From Polytrichum commune (taxonomy: Eukaryota > Streptophyta > Polytrichopsida > Polytrichales > Polytrichaceae), in NCBI GenBank assembly GCA_950295325.1, contig OX485809.1:11348001-11412000 (forward strand): a stretch of DNA of 64,000 nucleotides, in the 5' to 3' direction. The notes below the pieces were generated by a model. That model ran no database searches. It saw only the letters and a program-made list of their open reading frames with translations, and was not told where the DNA came from. Shown in pieces: positions 1-10,693 of the stretch. The position numbers were made by a program, and so were the translations under genes. Within the stretch, counting starts at the first letter, position 1; the number at the start of each line of letters is the position of its first letter.

Positions 1-689
1 CTTCTAGAAGTAGTTAATTAGTCATGGCTTAAATGGTCGACACTTGTGCTCGTTGGTCAAAGCTCCGAAACATCTAGAAGCTTCTTGGTATTTCACGGCT
101 CCTACAGCTAATGCACCAACATATGTGGAGTTTGATGTCTTTCATATTCAACAAGACAATGGAAGTCCTACAACACTACTTTCCTAAAACAACATCAAGT
201 TACAGAAGGCCAACTTTTGCTACATATGCATTTTGCTTACTCTTACTACTACTATGAACATACCATATTATTCTTAATTTGTTTCATCTAATTCAAACAT
301 AATCCATGAAATATGGAGTCACCACAAGCATATGAGACATGGATAATTATCGTGCGCCATGGGAAAATTGACTAATATATATCATTGAAAAATTTGCACA
401 TCTACCACAATAATAAACTAGCATATCTCTCTCAACAACTGAAGACGGGTTGTCTACGACTCAAACGTTGATAATTGATCATCTGAAACTATATACTAAA
501 CATATGGGAAGAAATCAAGAAGTAGTATCAAATTAAGATAAAGTACATAGTTTAAAAAAATGACAGACATCTAGAAGGCTTGAGAAATCCTTTTCAAAGA
601 GGAGGAGAAGAAGAATGCTCATAGGACCGTGCTTTGTGATCTTATTATAAAGCACCAATTGTGCTCAATGGCATCGTCCAGTGAGATTG

Positions 690-850
690 TTGAGCATGAT
701 CGGTCAAGATCCGAGTGTTTCCAAGTCCAACCGATTACATGTTGTGATCTCCCGGTTATTCTTTAATAATTTGAGGTATATTCCACAGATTCTCGCTAAT
801 TTCTCAAACTGAACTGACGCCGCCTCTGTAACTAGGGTCAGTTCTTTGCA
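690..850 (+). repeat. Diverged copy of the 220-bp dispersed repeat
   Basis: This stretch resembles the repeats at 6,191 and 7,440: it shares the run GATCCGAGTGTTT, the words AAGTCCAACCG and TTACATGTTG, and later TTTCTCAAACT. It is shorter and more diverged than those two. No gene is visible in 1-1,141; the remaining sequence is AT-rich and unrecognised. Confidence 0.5.
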
Positions 851-1141
851 TCCAGTCAGCCTCTTGCTCACTCTTCATAGACTCAATCGAAATTTCCTAC
901 TACTTGGTGCCTAGAAAATGATAAAGAATACACAAGAAGCCCCCTGAAGTTGACCCCGACCTGCTTATATATCTTTAGTAAGAACTCATGAACCTAGCGA
1001 GCGTTTTGCAACTCTCGCTGAAGACCGAAACTGTGACCAAGATGCAAGCAAAATGACTTCATGTCTTTGTTCGCGAAGGTGCAAATTAAAGACGCGAATC
1101 TTTCGAGTCCGATAGTTTCATGTCCGTTGAAGTGGATGAAA

Positions 1142-1314
1142 CGCACATGCACAAGTCATTGAGTCAAAGTGGATCGTGTCATGGATTGATAAGCAAAATG
1201 GATTCGACAATTCAAGCACTTGAATCAATGGACATGAAACTCCCCTGCAGCAGAAGCAGGAGAAAAGTGGATTGCTTCCTCATACATTTTGACTAAATGA
1301 CTTGTGCATGTGCG
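1142..1314. repeat. 27-bp inverted repeat with 119-bp loop
   Basis: The arm at 1,142-1,168 starts CGCACATGCACAAGTCATT. Its reverse complement recurs at 1,288-1,314 with one mismatch. Near-identical arms at this spacing suggest a small MITE or foldback element, but I found no clear target-site duplication outside the arms. Confidence 0.6.
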
Positions 1315-1409
1315 AAAGGGATCCCATGAGTAAAAGTGTGTCATTTAGTCAATGTGGACATGGAACGCATGTTTGCTCATGCTTCTGCTAAAGGGAAGTT
1401 ACATGTAGA

Positions 1410-1845
1410 CACGGGCGGGAAGGTCACTCCATTGTCAACTTGAACTCCACATGCGAACAAAGTTTGCTACTCCTATATTACATGCCATAGATAATTTTAA
1501 AATTTATGATATTTTTTAACATATACATAGTCATTGATGATATTTTTTTATATATATTTTTGAAATTTTAAGTCATCTTCATTTTTTGTAGTATTTTGTT
1601 TTAGTCCAACTCTGTGCCATTCTAGTTAGAAACGGTATGTTTTATGAAAAAAAAAATCATCAAATTTAATAGCCATTTTTTACTATGTAATAGGTACCAT
1701 GTATATATACTGATGAAAAAAAATGAAAAAATTAGGACCTATTTTGGTGATGCTTTATGTTCATTTTTTTACATTTTTTACATTTTTAACATGTAATTTG
1801 TTTGCACGTGGTGGTTCAACTTTATAATGGAGTGACCTCCCTGTG
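1410..1845 (+). mobile_element. hAT-like MITE, copy A (436 bp)
   Basis: The element begins CACGGGCGGGAAGGTCACTC and ends with the inverted form GGAGTGACCTCCCTGTG. It is flanked on both sides by the 8-bp direct repeat CATGTAGA (1,402-1,409 and 1,846-1,853). An 8-bp duplication is characteristic of the hAT superfamily. The interior is AT-rich and non-coding, so it depends on a transposase supplied elsewhere. Copy B at 5,650 is the same family in opposite orientation. Confidence 0.85.
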
Positions 1846-1853
1846 CATGTAGA

Positions 1854-2725
1854 CTAATTTGACTACTTGCCATTCTGAACTAACATGCTATAATTTGTGT
1901 TCATTATATCATGCTTTGGTCCTTGAGAGTTCATCCTCAAGCCTTATCCACTTGAATGTTCATAAATCACTCTTTTTAGCTTCTTAAGCATAGTCACAAG
2001 AAGATAACATCTTCTTCTTCTTCTTCCTTGGGTTTTTGGGGCCCTTTTCATTGTTGTGAAATATATTATTATTGGTAGTTTATCATTACAATAAGTGGTT
2101 ATTAATTTAAAAACTGTCAAATGGATGATGATAGTTGTTTTGATTGTTGTAGGATGCAAAACCGACAAAGCAAGAACAATATGTATGGACTTGTGAACCA
2201 GTTGCTCTTTGATTCATGTATAGACAAAAAAATTCAAATGCACTATGTGCGGGTGAACCCAACAACTTTAACCCTTAAAAAACGAAGGAGTATTAGACAT
2301 TCTAAGATGTGTTATGAAAGTAAATATTTAAGGGTCTTCTAAGAATTGTCACAAAGAAAGAAACTATGATGCACAATCCATATGGTTGAAAGTTGGATTA
2401 ATATTTTTGATTCTCCCATATGCAATCCATAACTTATTACAACATCAAAAACATTATAAATATAATTTCATCTAAAACAATTGTTATATAGATTTAACAT
2501 CAACAAAATGGACATTTGATTTATTGCACATACTTTAATAGCATGAGACTCGGGTAATCATTGAGGATTCACATATCTCCCATAAAGTGCATTGGAAGTG
2601 TATTGATGGATCCGCCCATAGAATTGAAGCAACCAAAAAGGTCTAGATTCTGAGTACCTAAACACAAGTTAAAACCAAGCTAGGATTTTATTTTGTAAAA
2701 GAATATACTTGTTTATAGGGGGATC
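1854..2725. other. AT-rich gap, no gene recognised
   Basis: Only short open frames (73-74 codons) overlap here on opposite strands, with no recognisable protein pattern. I see no convincing feature. Confidence 0.5.
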
Positions 2726-2728
2726 TTA

Positions 2729-3862
2729 GGGGCGGTTTACACTATGCAACCATGAAGTCGTCCCACGTAAGAGGCCTGCTTTGCGTGGGACGACTTCATG
2801 GGACGACTTCCATGGTCCGAGTTACTAAAATATTAGTTTTCATGGTTCATGGGCCCTTCACTAGGTGTAAACCGAATGTGGACCATGAAGAATGACCATG
2901 CACCAAAAAGTGGAGGTGCTGATTTTTTTAATACATGCCCAAAAAGGGCAATTTTGAAAAAAAATTAAGTTTGATCATTCCTTGTCTTCTCTTGGGCTTC
3001 ACTTGTCTTCACTTCTTGTTAAATGTGTCAAAGATGTGGCTTGCAAATCTTCTCACAACAATTTTTTAAAATAAAATAAAATGAGCAATTTAATTTGTAC
3101 ATGCTCAATGTAATTTACATGTGACATGTACCTTGTGTTGTTACTACACTAAATAGGATATTTAGTGTTTGATTATATTTAATGTTGTTACCACCCTACC
3201 TTGCTCAACACTAATTTTCAATTCTTTGATAGTTAATGTTAGAAGATTTCCCATTGCACTTCTTTTGACTATCCTGATCTACAATCACTAAACCACTACA
3301 GATTTTTCTTTTTTGTTTTGCAACTAAATTTTGTAAGAATATTGGGGTGTGTAATATACCGTTGGAAAGGTATTTTCAAGACCTTTCCAACGGCATATTA
3401 CAAGCCCCGAAATTCCAAAAATTACATTTGGTAGACCAAAAAAACAAATCTGCACTTGAATTCTTGAGTTCTAGATGTCCCGCATTTTTTGGTGAAACAC
3501 GTGTGAGCCGGTTTAAGGGGTAGGGCAAGGTAGTGTTGGTATGTCTCATGGGCTATGGTATAATTAAGGTGCTTAAAAGGTAGATTTATTAAAAAATTAT
3601 TTAAATGGTATTCCTCTGACATGGGCCCTTGCCTTTTCCTACCAAATCACCTCTCTTGCCTCTCTCAACGCAAAACCCGTTGGACCATGTCAGTGCATTT
3701 ATTAGGCCTTAAAAATTATATTTTGGGGACCTCGACCTTCATGGTCCCTTTGCCATTTTTTCCTTAGTGTAAACCGAAGTGGTCCCGGGAGAGCTTCAAC
3801 AACCAATTAGCTGCCTTGCAGAGCCGTGGTCCAACTTCATGGTCCATAGTGTAAACCTCCCC
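2729..3862. mobile_element. PIF/Harbinger-like non-autonomous element (1,134 bp)
   Basis: The left end GGGGCGGTTTACACTATG and the right end (reverse complement GGGGAGGTTTACACTATG) are inverted repeats that continue into a CATGAAG motif, about 30 bp in all. The flanks are the 3-bp duplication TTA (2,726-2,728 and 3,863-3,865). A TWA target duplication with G-rich termini is the signature of the PIF/Harbinger (Tourist) superfamily. No transposase frame is present inside; the longest open frame is 66 codons. The interior has two strong hairpins, at 2,751-2,800 and about 3,359-3,395. Confidence 0.85.
2751..2800. repeat. Perfect 17-bp stem hairpin inside the Harbinger-like element
   Basis: CATGAAGTCGTCCCACG at 2,751-2,767 is perfectly inverted at 2,784-2,800, with a 16-base loop. 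The same CATGAAGT motif recurs in the terminal inverted repeats, so the hairpin may be an internal duplication of the terminus or a transposase-binding site. Confidence 0.8.
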
Positions 3863-3865
3863 TTA

Positions 3866-5641
3866 GAGTATGTTGCAAACACACATGGACCTTGGTTTTA
3901 AATGGAAGGGGCATCCTTTGGGCAATTGTCTTGCATAAAGTATCTCACTTTTGTCTCCTTACCAAAAGCCAAGGGCTTTGGTGTGGTCAATTGCCTCGTG
4001 TTGATTTGTCTTTTTAGTGTAACATAAATTGGCAGTGTAGTCACCATTCCAAGGTTTTCAATTTTCCCTCATTGATTCTTAGTTTGGTTTTTTGTCAGAC
4101 AATGGTATTTTTGCCTCAACTCTAGTCACAAATGTTAAGTATCCACCTCATAAGATAACAAGTCAAACCATTTCTCAAATTAAGAGTCCATGGTTTTGAG
4201 TTCTTTAATTCCCGGGGTTGACACTTAGTGTGACTTACGAGAACCATGTTCAACAAGGTATAATTGTATGTGGGGTATTATCTTGGTGACAAGCAATTAA
4301 ATGACTCATTTGATTGCTTCATTTTCTAAATATGCATATTTTTTAGTACCTTTCAATTATTTTGAAAAGGATGGGGTGAGTCATTTTCATATACCATATG
4401 TTTATTATAACTCAACAAGAGACTTGACACAAAAGTGCTATGCCCTATGTATATCCTCCACACATGACAAATTCTAGTTGGTTGTCCAACCAAGGCCAAA
4501 CTATGGCTCATTTAAAAAACCATCTCAAAAGGTAGAGCCAATAATTCCTTGCAATGTGATGCACGGCGCAAGCATGGTCAATAACATAACTCCATTACTA
4601 TGCATAGCTTTAAGTGAAAGTGATTCAAAATTATATACTAACTCTGAATTTTGTGAAAGTAAAAATCATAAACATCTAAAAATTACATTGATCTATAAAG
4701 CCAAGCAATTAATGTTACCCAAAAAAAATCCTAAAAAAGTCTACATACTTTAGAAGATGGTGCAAGTAGGTATATTGAACATGTAATTGTCTAAAATTTG
4801 TTTAATATATGTTAATATTACATTTTTTTTTTTTTCTAGAAATTTTTGTAATGAAACCCTCAATATTATTATAATGAATTCAAGGAATATGAAAAACCCA
4901 ACTTCAAAATATTTAAGGTCATGAAATCTACATCTAAAACCAAATTTAGTCATTACCTTTTGAGCAATACTTTTAATGATGAATGTAAAAGATCTCATTT
5001 TGATGTTCTATATTTGAGTACCTAACCCAACAATAGGGGGCGTCATAAAAACCTATCCCATTTAAACAACACTTTGCTATCACTTTTAGGTGTTTGACCC
5101 AAAGATTATGGGTCTAGTATACTGGAGCATTTTTCCTGTATGTGTGACCGTGCTTGCTCCCTTCAACCTCAAGCAATTTCAAAAATCCTCAATACAAAAC
5201 ATACATACACAAAATAGATATCCACTCAAGAACAACATGAATTGTCATTTTTGTGGAACCATAGACCGAGGATATATGACTTATATCATGGTATCTTAGA
5301 AACAATATCAGCCTAAATCTATTAGATTTATGATAGCCTACATTTTTTTGAACTCAAAGTCACATATTGTGTGGACCATACTTTATTTTGAAACCGCTTC
5401 AATTTTTTTATATCATTCATAAATAAATAAATAAATAAAACCCTATTTTTTTGTCGCATGTAGTTTCTGGTTTTTAAGAAGTACTAAGCCCTAGGCTTTA
5501 ATTTAGCCTTTATTTTTCTGATGATGTATTTCATAATCACCAGTTCTATTGGAAAAAGTGTCAAGGTGATTCAATAGCATAGCTAGATGACACCTCTAGT
5601 CATTCAAACTAAATGTGGAAAATATCCAAGAATATTTTGTG
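3866..5641. other. AT-rich gap, no gene recognised
   Basis: Several frames of 69-91 codons occur, but none has recognisable protein character, splice context or codon bias. The end of this stretch (about 5,590-5,641) is related to 32,040-32,080, which matters for reading the insertion at 5,650. Confidence 0.5.
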
Positions 5642-5649
5642 AAATACTA

Positions 5650-6059
5650 CACGGGTAGATCACTCCATTGTCAAGTTGAACACCACGTGCGACCAAAAAA
5701 AAACTTCTTTTGGTAAGTTGCACCACCAAAATGGGTCATAATTTTATCAATTTCTTTTCACAAGTAGATATACACAGTACCTATGACATAGTCAAAAGTG
5801 GTAACTAAATTTGATGATTTGTTTTTTTCATAAAACATACCATTTCTAACTAGAATGACACAGAATTGAACCAAAACAATTACTAAAAAATATATATATA
5901 ACTAAAAATTTCAAAAAAGTATACAAAAGATACTATCAATGGTTATGTATATGTAGAAAAAATATCATAAATTTTAAAATTATGTATGACATGTAATATA
6001 GGGGTAGCAAACTTTGTCCGCACGTGGTGTCAACTTGACGATGAAGTGACCTCCCCGTG
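5650..6059 (-). mobile_element. hAT-like MITE, copy B (410 bp)
   Basis: The termini are CACGGGTAGATCACTCC and, inverted at the right end, CACGGGGAGGTCACTTC; the inverted repeats extend to about 45 bp. The flanking 8-bp duplication AAATACTA is perfect (5,642-5,649 and 6,060-6,067). Internally this is the reverse-orientation counterpart of the element at 1,410-1,845. A related locus at about 32,060-32,130 has the flanking sequence without the insert, which independently confirms the boundaries. Confidence 0.9.
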
Positions 6060-6190
6060 AAATACTATCAGTCCCAAAGAACATTGTTATGGATTTGAAT
6101 AATGTTATGGTTTTCTCTTCACCCTTTCGAGTTATCCTCCGCTAGACTTGCCTTTCTCCCTACCCATACAAGTTTATGCCTTCATACCAC

Positions 6191-6410
6191 TGATCGGGAA
6201 GATTTTTGGGCATAATCGGTTGAGATCCGAGTGTTTGCAAGTCCAACCGGTTACATGTTGACATCCTCCGGTTTCCCTTGATTAATTTGGGGTATATTCT
6301 ATAAATTCCTCTAAAATGATCGGTAATTTTCCTGCAGTCTTGAACTTCAACCGGTTATTTCTCAAACTCAACTGGTTGATTTGTAACTAACTGCCGGTTC
6401 TCCCTGATCA
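6191..6410 (+). repeat. 220-bp dispersed repeat, copy 1
   Basis: The unit starts TGATCGGGAAGATTTTTGGG and ends TCTCCCTGATCA, so its ends are short inverted repeats (TGATCNGGGAGA-like). A highly similar copy in the same orientation lies at 7,440-7,659, and a diverged one at 690-850. The CCGGTT word recurs inside. It could be a MITE, or one terminal repeat of a miniature LTR element, since the unit starts TG and ends CA and the two copies flank 1,029 bp. I could not find matching target duplications for the second reading. Confidence 0.65.
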
Positions 6411-7439
6411 TTGCTCTAGACTACATGTCTACTTCCTTAATTCCTTGAGGACTATGGACGGTTAGTGGTTGAAAGGTCATAATTATAGATATCAAGTAAC
6501 CAAGGTTGGACAATCTACCCTTCAAATGCCTCTTCATGGCATAGTCATTGCCTCCATTGTGGCTCACAAGGATGAATCCCAGCCTCTCTACAGTCTAACC
6601 TCGTTAATTCAACACTCGTTGATATGACACCCTCGACATCATGACACAATTTTGCGCGACCAAACTTTGTAGTCCAAAACTCCCTCTTCTATACGACTAC
6701 AACACTCGATAATGAGACATTTAGAATCTCCGTTTTGTCATATTCAAGAGCTAGTTAATGTAAAAATTTATTTCATTGATGTTATGTGCATCTAAAATAC
6801 ACCCATTTTCACTTGGGAAGTACTTCGGAACTTCACTTACTACTGAAAACTTGATGAGAATTAGGGTTAGAGTGGCCTCCTGCCTCATATGTTGCTTAAA
6901 CGTCATGCATCATTGTTGTCTAGTTTCTTATCAAAGAACTCTTTATATTTTGGTGTTGATAAAATAATTCATTTTCAAAAGTTAGTAGGGAATTTAGATA
7001 AGATGACAGTTGCTAATTTGGGTAGGCAACACCAAAGATCTTTAGACTCCTATTTCAAAAGTTCTTGAGAATATATAATATTTGTATTTGTTTGGAGTTA
7101 TAAGTTATTATTTCAAACTATCTATATTGCTTAAACCCGTTGTATATACATTTAAAGCTCATATCACTTATGTTTTCGTATTCCCTCGATGATACGACAA
7201 CTTTACGTACGCCATTTGTCATACGAATGAGAAGACGACACGTTGATCATACGACTTCTTTTTGTGTGTTTCCCAAAGTTACACGTCATACTAAAGAGGG
7301 AGAACAGTACACCGACAACTATCACCAGGCCATGGCAATCACCGAACCGAATCTGTCGCAAATTACTTCAAGGCAGCTTGCATTTCCTCACTTGCAGAAT
7401 TGATTCCAGGAAAGGTGGGTATGGCCGGCGACAGTTAAG
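6411..7439. other. Spacer between repeat copies, possible pogo-like end
   Basis: No gene is recognised. At about 6,590 the sequence TACAGTCTAACCTCGTTAAT looks like the terminus of a pogo/mariner-type element (a CAGT start after TA). I could not locate a matching opposite end, so the element is undefined. Confidence 0.3.
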
Positions 7440-7659
7440 TGATGGGGGAGATTTTTGGGCATAATCGGTTGAGTCCCTAGTGTTTGCAAGTCCAACCGGT
7501 TACATGTTCACATCCTCCGGTTTTCCTTTATGAAATTGGGGTAAATTCTATAAATTCCTCTAAAATGATCGGTAATTCTCCTGCAGTCTTGAACTTCAAC
7601 CGGTTAGTTCTCAAACTCAACCGGTTCATCTGTAACTAATTGCCGGTTCTCCCCGATCA
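7440..7659 (+). repeat. 220-bp dispersed repeat, copy 2
   Basis: This is a near-identical direct copy of 6,191-6,410: the shared run from GATTTTTGGGCATAATCGGT continues through AACTTCAACCGGTTA to TGCCGGTTCTCC. Differences are scattered single bases, which suggests a fairly recent common origin. Confidence 0.65.
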
Positions 7660-7962
7660 TAGGACAGTTTATCCTGGCAGCCTGATTCCAATCAACCCTT
7701 CTCTCATCAGCCGGGTGGAAGTAACAAACAGACAGGATTCAGATTCAGTCCCCTGAAAACTACTCGTTCATCTCTATCGATCACTGCTGGATCGATTCCG
7801 GTTTCTGGTAAGGCTGTCACACATACACACACAACGGTCACTTGCATAATTCGCTCAACAGCTAGCTGAATTAATCTTTCAATCTTCTTCAGAGACCATA
7901 GCCAGTTTGAGTTCACCTCTCGTGGCTGGCATTGAGCCTCCTCAATCATCACATGCACTCGA

Positions 7963-8421
7963 TCAGCGTAGACAATTAATTTTCTGTCTTAAGATTTCTC
8001 TGTCAACCCCACGCCTGGTATTCACAGTCTGTAGAGGAGGAGGAAGGTGTTCAGCCACTTTGCCCGAAGTAGAGTCTGCTGCAGAATCGATCTCCTTGCA
8101 CGCACGATCACACAATGGGCTGGCTAGCGCTTCATTCCCATATCGATCTTTCACTGCACCCATCCAAGGGAACTGTAGGTGCTTCACTTCGACTAAGGTT
8201 TCACTCAATTTAGCAACCGATTTGCTTACTTACCCTGGTACGCCTTTTGTACAAAACACCAATCTAGCTAGTTCTATCAACTTCTCACTAGACAGTCCTC
8301 GATCTGTGCAAGCCGGTGGAGACCTTGACATTGTATAATATCTCCAACACAGATCTCCGCAGCAACAATATTCCACGCAATCAGGGAATGCAAAGTAAAT
8401 CGATCGAACGCACTTCGACAC
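7963..8421 (-). pseudogene. Possible gene fragment, two adjacent minus-strand frames
   Basis: Two minus-strand frames lie nose to tail. The upstream one (8,421-8,230) ends in a leucine-rich stretch (SSEKLIELARLVFCTK). The downstream one (8,208-7,963) begins LSETLVEVKHLQ and has mixed, protein-like composition. A GTAAG lies between them, so this could be two exons or a decayed helical-bundle protein. I do not recognise the family. No promoter or poly(A) signal was identified. The rest of 7,660-9,628 holds no other supported feature. Confidence 0.25.
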
Positions 8422-9628
8422 TGTTGTGAATCACTCACAAAAAGAACAGGCCAGAAAATAATGTAGCCAACACAAACACTCTGGTCGTGATGTCAATCAC
8501 TTTGAATATTAGACAATGGCCTAGCAACGATGAATCACTCATAGACTGCCGAGTACAAAACCTATGTTCGAACCTCACTTCCACAAGACTAAGAAGTCAT
8601 AAATTCCAGCAACAGTTATGCGTGAATTTGTGGCAGTTATTGTTAATACATGAAAATGTCTCAATCTAGACATTCTTATAGTGAATGTCTTGGCAATGTC
8701 TTGAAGTAGACATTTGACACTTCTCTTGTCTAAAATCCTCACAATCCAACTAATGTCTCAAAGTGAGACATTAATTCTCAAAAAACTTAGTAGTGGTTTT
8801 GATACCATTGAAAATGGTATTTTCTCCCCCTCTGCCAGATATTCCTAGCCATATATGCTTTTTGAAAAAACATGTGTAGATATTGAAGATCATACATGTT
8901 ACTATAAGACAATTATAATTCTTATCTCTACTTTCCAAGATCTCAAGACAATGGCCTATTCCCACATGCCTAATTGAGGATAAACCAATTCATTTGCTAC
9001 AGTAACCTCATTTCCACTTGTTTTCTGATTGAGCTAGGACAACCAACTTTTAGCACCACAATGACCTAGACACCATCCTTAAAGTTGCAACCCAATGCAT
9101 TCCAACTTATTAGAGTTATCCGTAGACTCCCTGAAATTTGTGGATTTCCATCATTCTTTGAATGTTTTTGTTAAAAGCTCCTTAGCTCGTTGTGCATCAA
9201 AGCCTAATTTAAAAGTTGGGGAAACTTTTGAGACTTCCTCTTTCCACCTCTCAAACTTTGAGAGAATTCTAGGATCCAAAATAGGGTATGTGCATGGGAC
9301 CCGCTGTCCTAAATCCCATATTAGCATGTACAAGGCTAGCTTAGTTCACTCATTCTAGTGGGACAAGCTAGAAAGATGGTCTTTAATAGCCCAACACCAC
9401 TCTTTGTGTATGGTAATTTAAGTATTAAGAAAATTTGGGTGACTTTGTGTTAGTTCTCATAAACTCGAGGTTTGGGACTAAACCCATGGTTTCATTTGGC
9501 TTACTCTACAAATAACTTTATTATCTCCTAAGACGTCACCATGCCCTCTTTGTCACTCATGAGGCTATTTAACCCTACTTAACCCTTATACTTGGTGTTT
9601 ACTTTGGGATATCGTTCTCTAGGTTAAT

Positions 9629-9778
9629 CATAACCATTTGGCATTAGGGATGGCATTTTGGGATTGGGTAAGAGAATAACTTCCCCATATAGCATACATC
9701 TTGCCTCCCCGGCTTGGCATCTTGGCCATGGATCTTTCTGTTTAGAATGCTCAAAAGGGAGGGTGCCAAATGGTTATG
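9629..9778. repeat. Small inverted-repeat element next to the CACTA insertion
   Basis: CATAACCATTTGGCA at about 9,629 is inverted at about 9,764-9,778 (TGCCAAATGGTTATG), giving 15-bp terminal inverted repeats around about 120 bp. It ends about ten bases before the CACTA element. No target duplication was identified. Confidence 0.5.
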
Positions 9779-9825
9779 TGTAGTAACCACTACAACAAAC
9801 CTTGTCCATTCCAACCATGGTATCA

Positions 9826-10420
9826 ATGACTCAGTGTCCTAAACAACTCATTAAACGACTGAGATGCCTGATGAAGTCACCTTGTGTGACGTGGCTAACA
9901 TGTGAGTCATTGTTTGGTCATTTAAATGACTAAAGATGAACTCTGTTGACGACCGCACAACATACTCATTTTATGTCTACCAAATTTCATCCACTACATC
10001 CATTCGTGTATGACGTGGATAGAATATCTTGACGTGACTGACTGTTAGTCATTATCTGGTCGTGATTTAACGACTACGTGTTTACTATTATTTAAAAATA
10101 AGACAAATATGTGATGTGGCACTTACATCCCTCTAATGACGTAGAAATTAGGGATTAATTGAGTGAAAATTATTCTCGATAATAGTGACCTGTCAAAAGA
10201 ATGACTACGAATTTTGAGCTCAATGACTGACTCACACGCCCGTCAAGATTGGGATGACGTGTACAAACGTTTAGTCATTGTTCAGTTACTGAAATAACTC
10301 ATGGATGACATGTGCAATTTTTGATTTACGGTTAGTTGTTCATTGTCCAACTCATCCATGCCGGTGTGACGTGCCAAGACAACTCTCACATAGCAATTGT
10401 GTAGTCATTTCTGTGTTGCC
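9826..10420. repeat. Left subterminal motif array of the CACTA element
   Basis: The words AGTCATT/AATGACT, ACGACTA and GACGTGG or close variants recur many times between the left terminus and the end of the transposase gene. The same motifs crowd the right subterminal region. In En/Spm, such subterminal repeats are the binding sites of TNPA, and that is the likely role here. Confidence 0.75.
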
Positions 10421-10693
10421 CTTCACCAACCCATACTTAACTATGACTCTCCAACAGATTGCAAGTACATATATGGAAGATATACATTGCCAATGTGCAC
10501 ATATGATGCAGGTCTGAAATCATGTGTTCAATGGAGGGCACTGGGCAAGAACAATCCTTTTCATTTATCATGCCACGTACTCGATGACGTGGACGTCTGA
10601 GTCATAGTGGAGTTGTAGTTCAGTCACAATATTGTTAAATACAACCACTAAGGACATTTGTGACCCCGGCTAGGCTTCTGTAAAAATAAACAC

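Noticed and set aside
6588-7280. Complete pogo/mariner element
   Set aside because: Only one plausible end (TACAGTCTAACC) was found; no matching inverted end or transposase frame.
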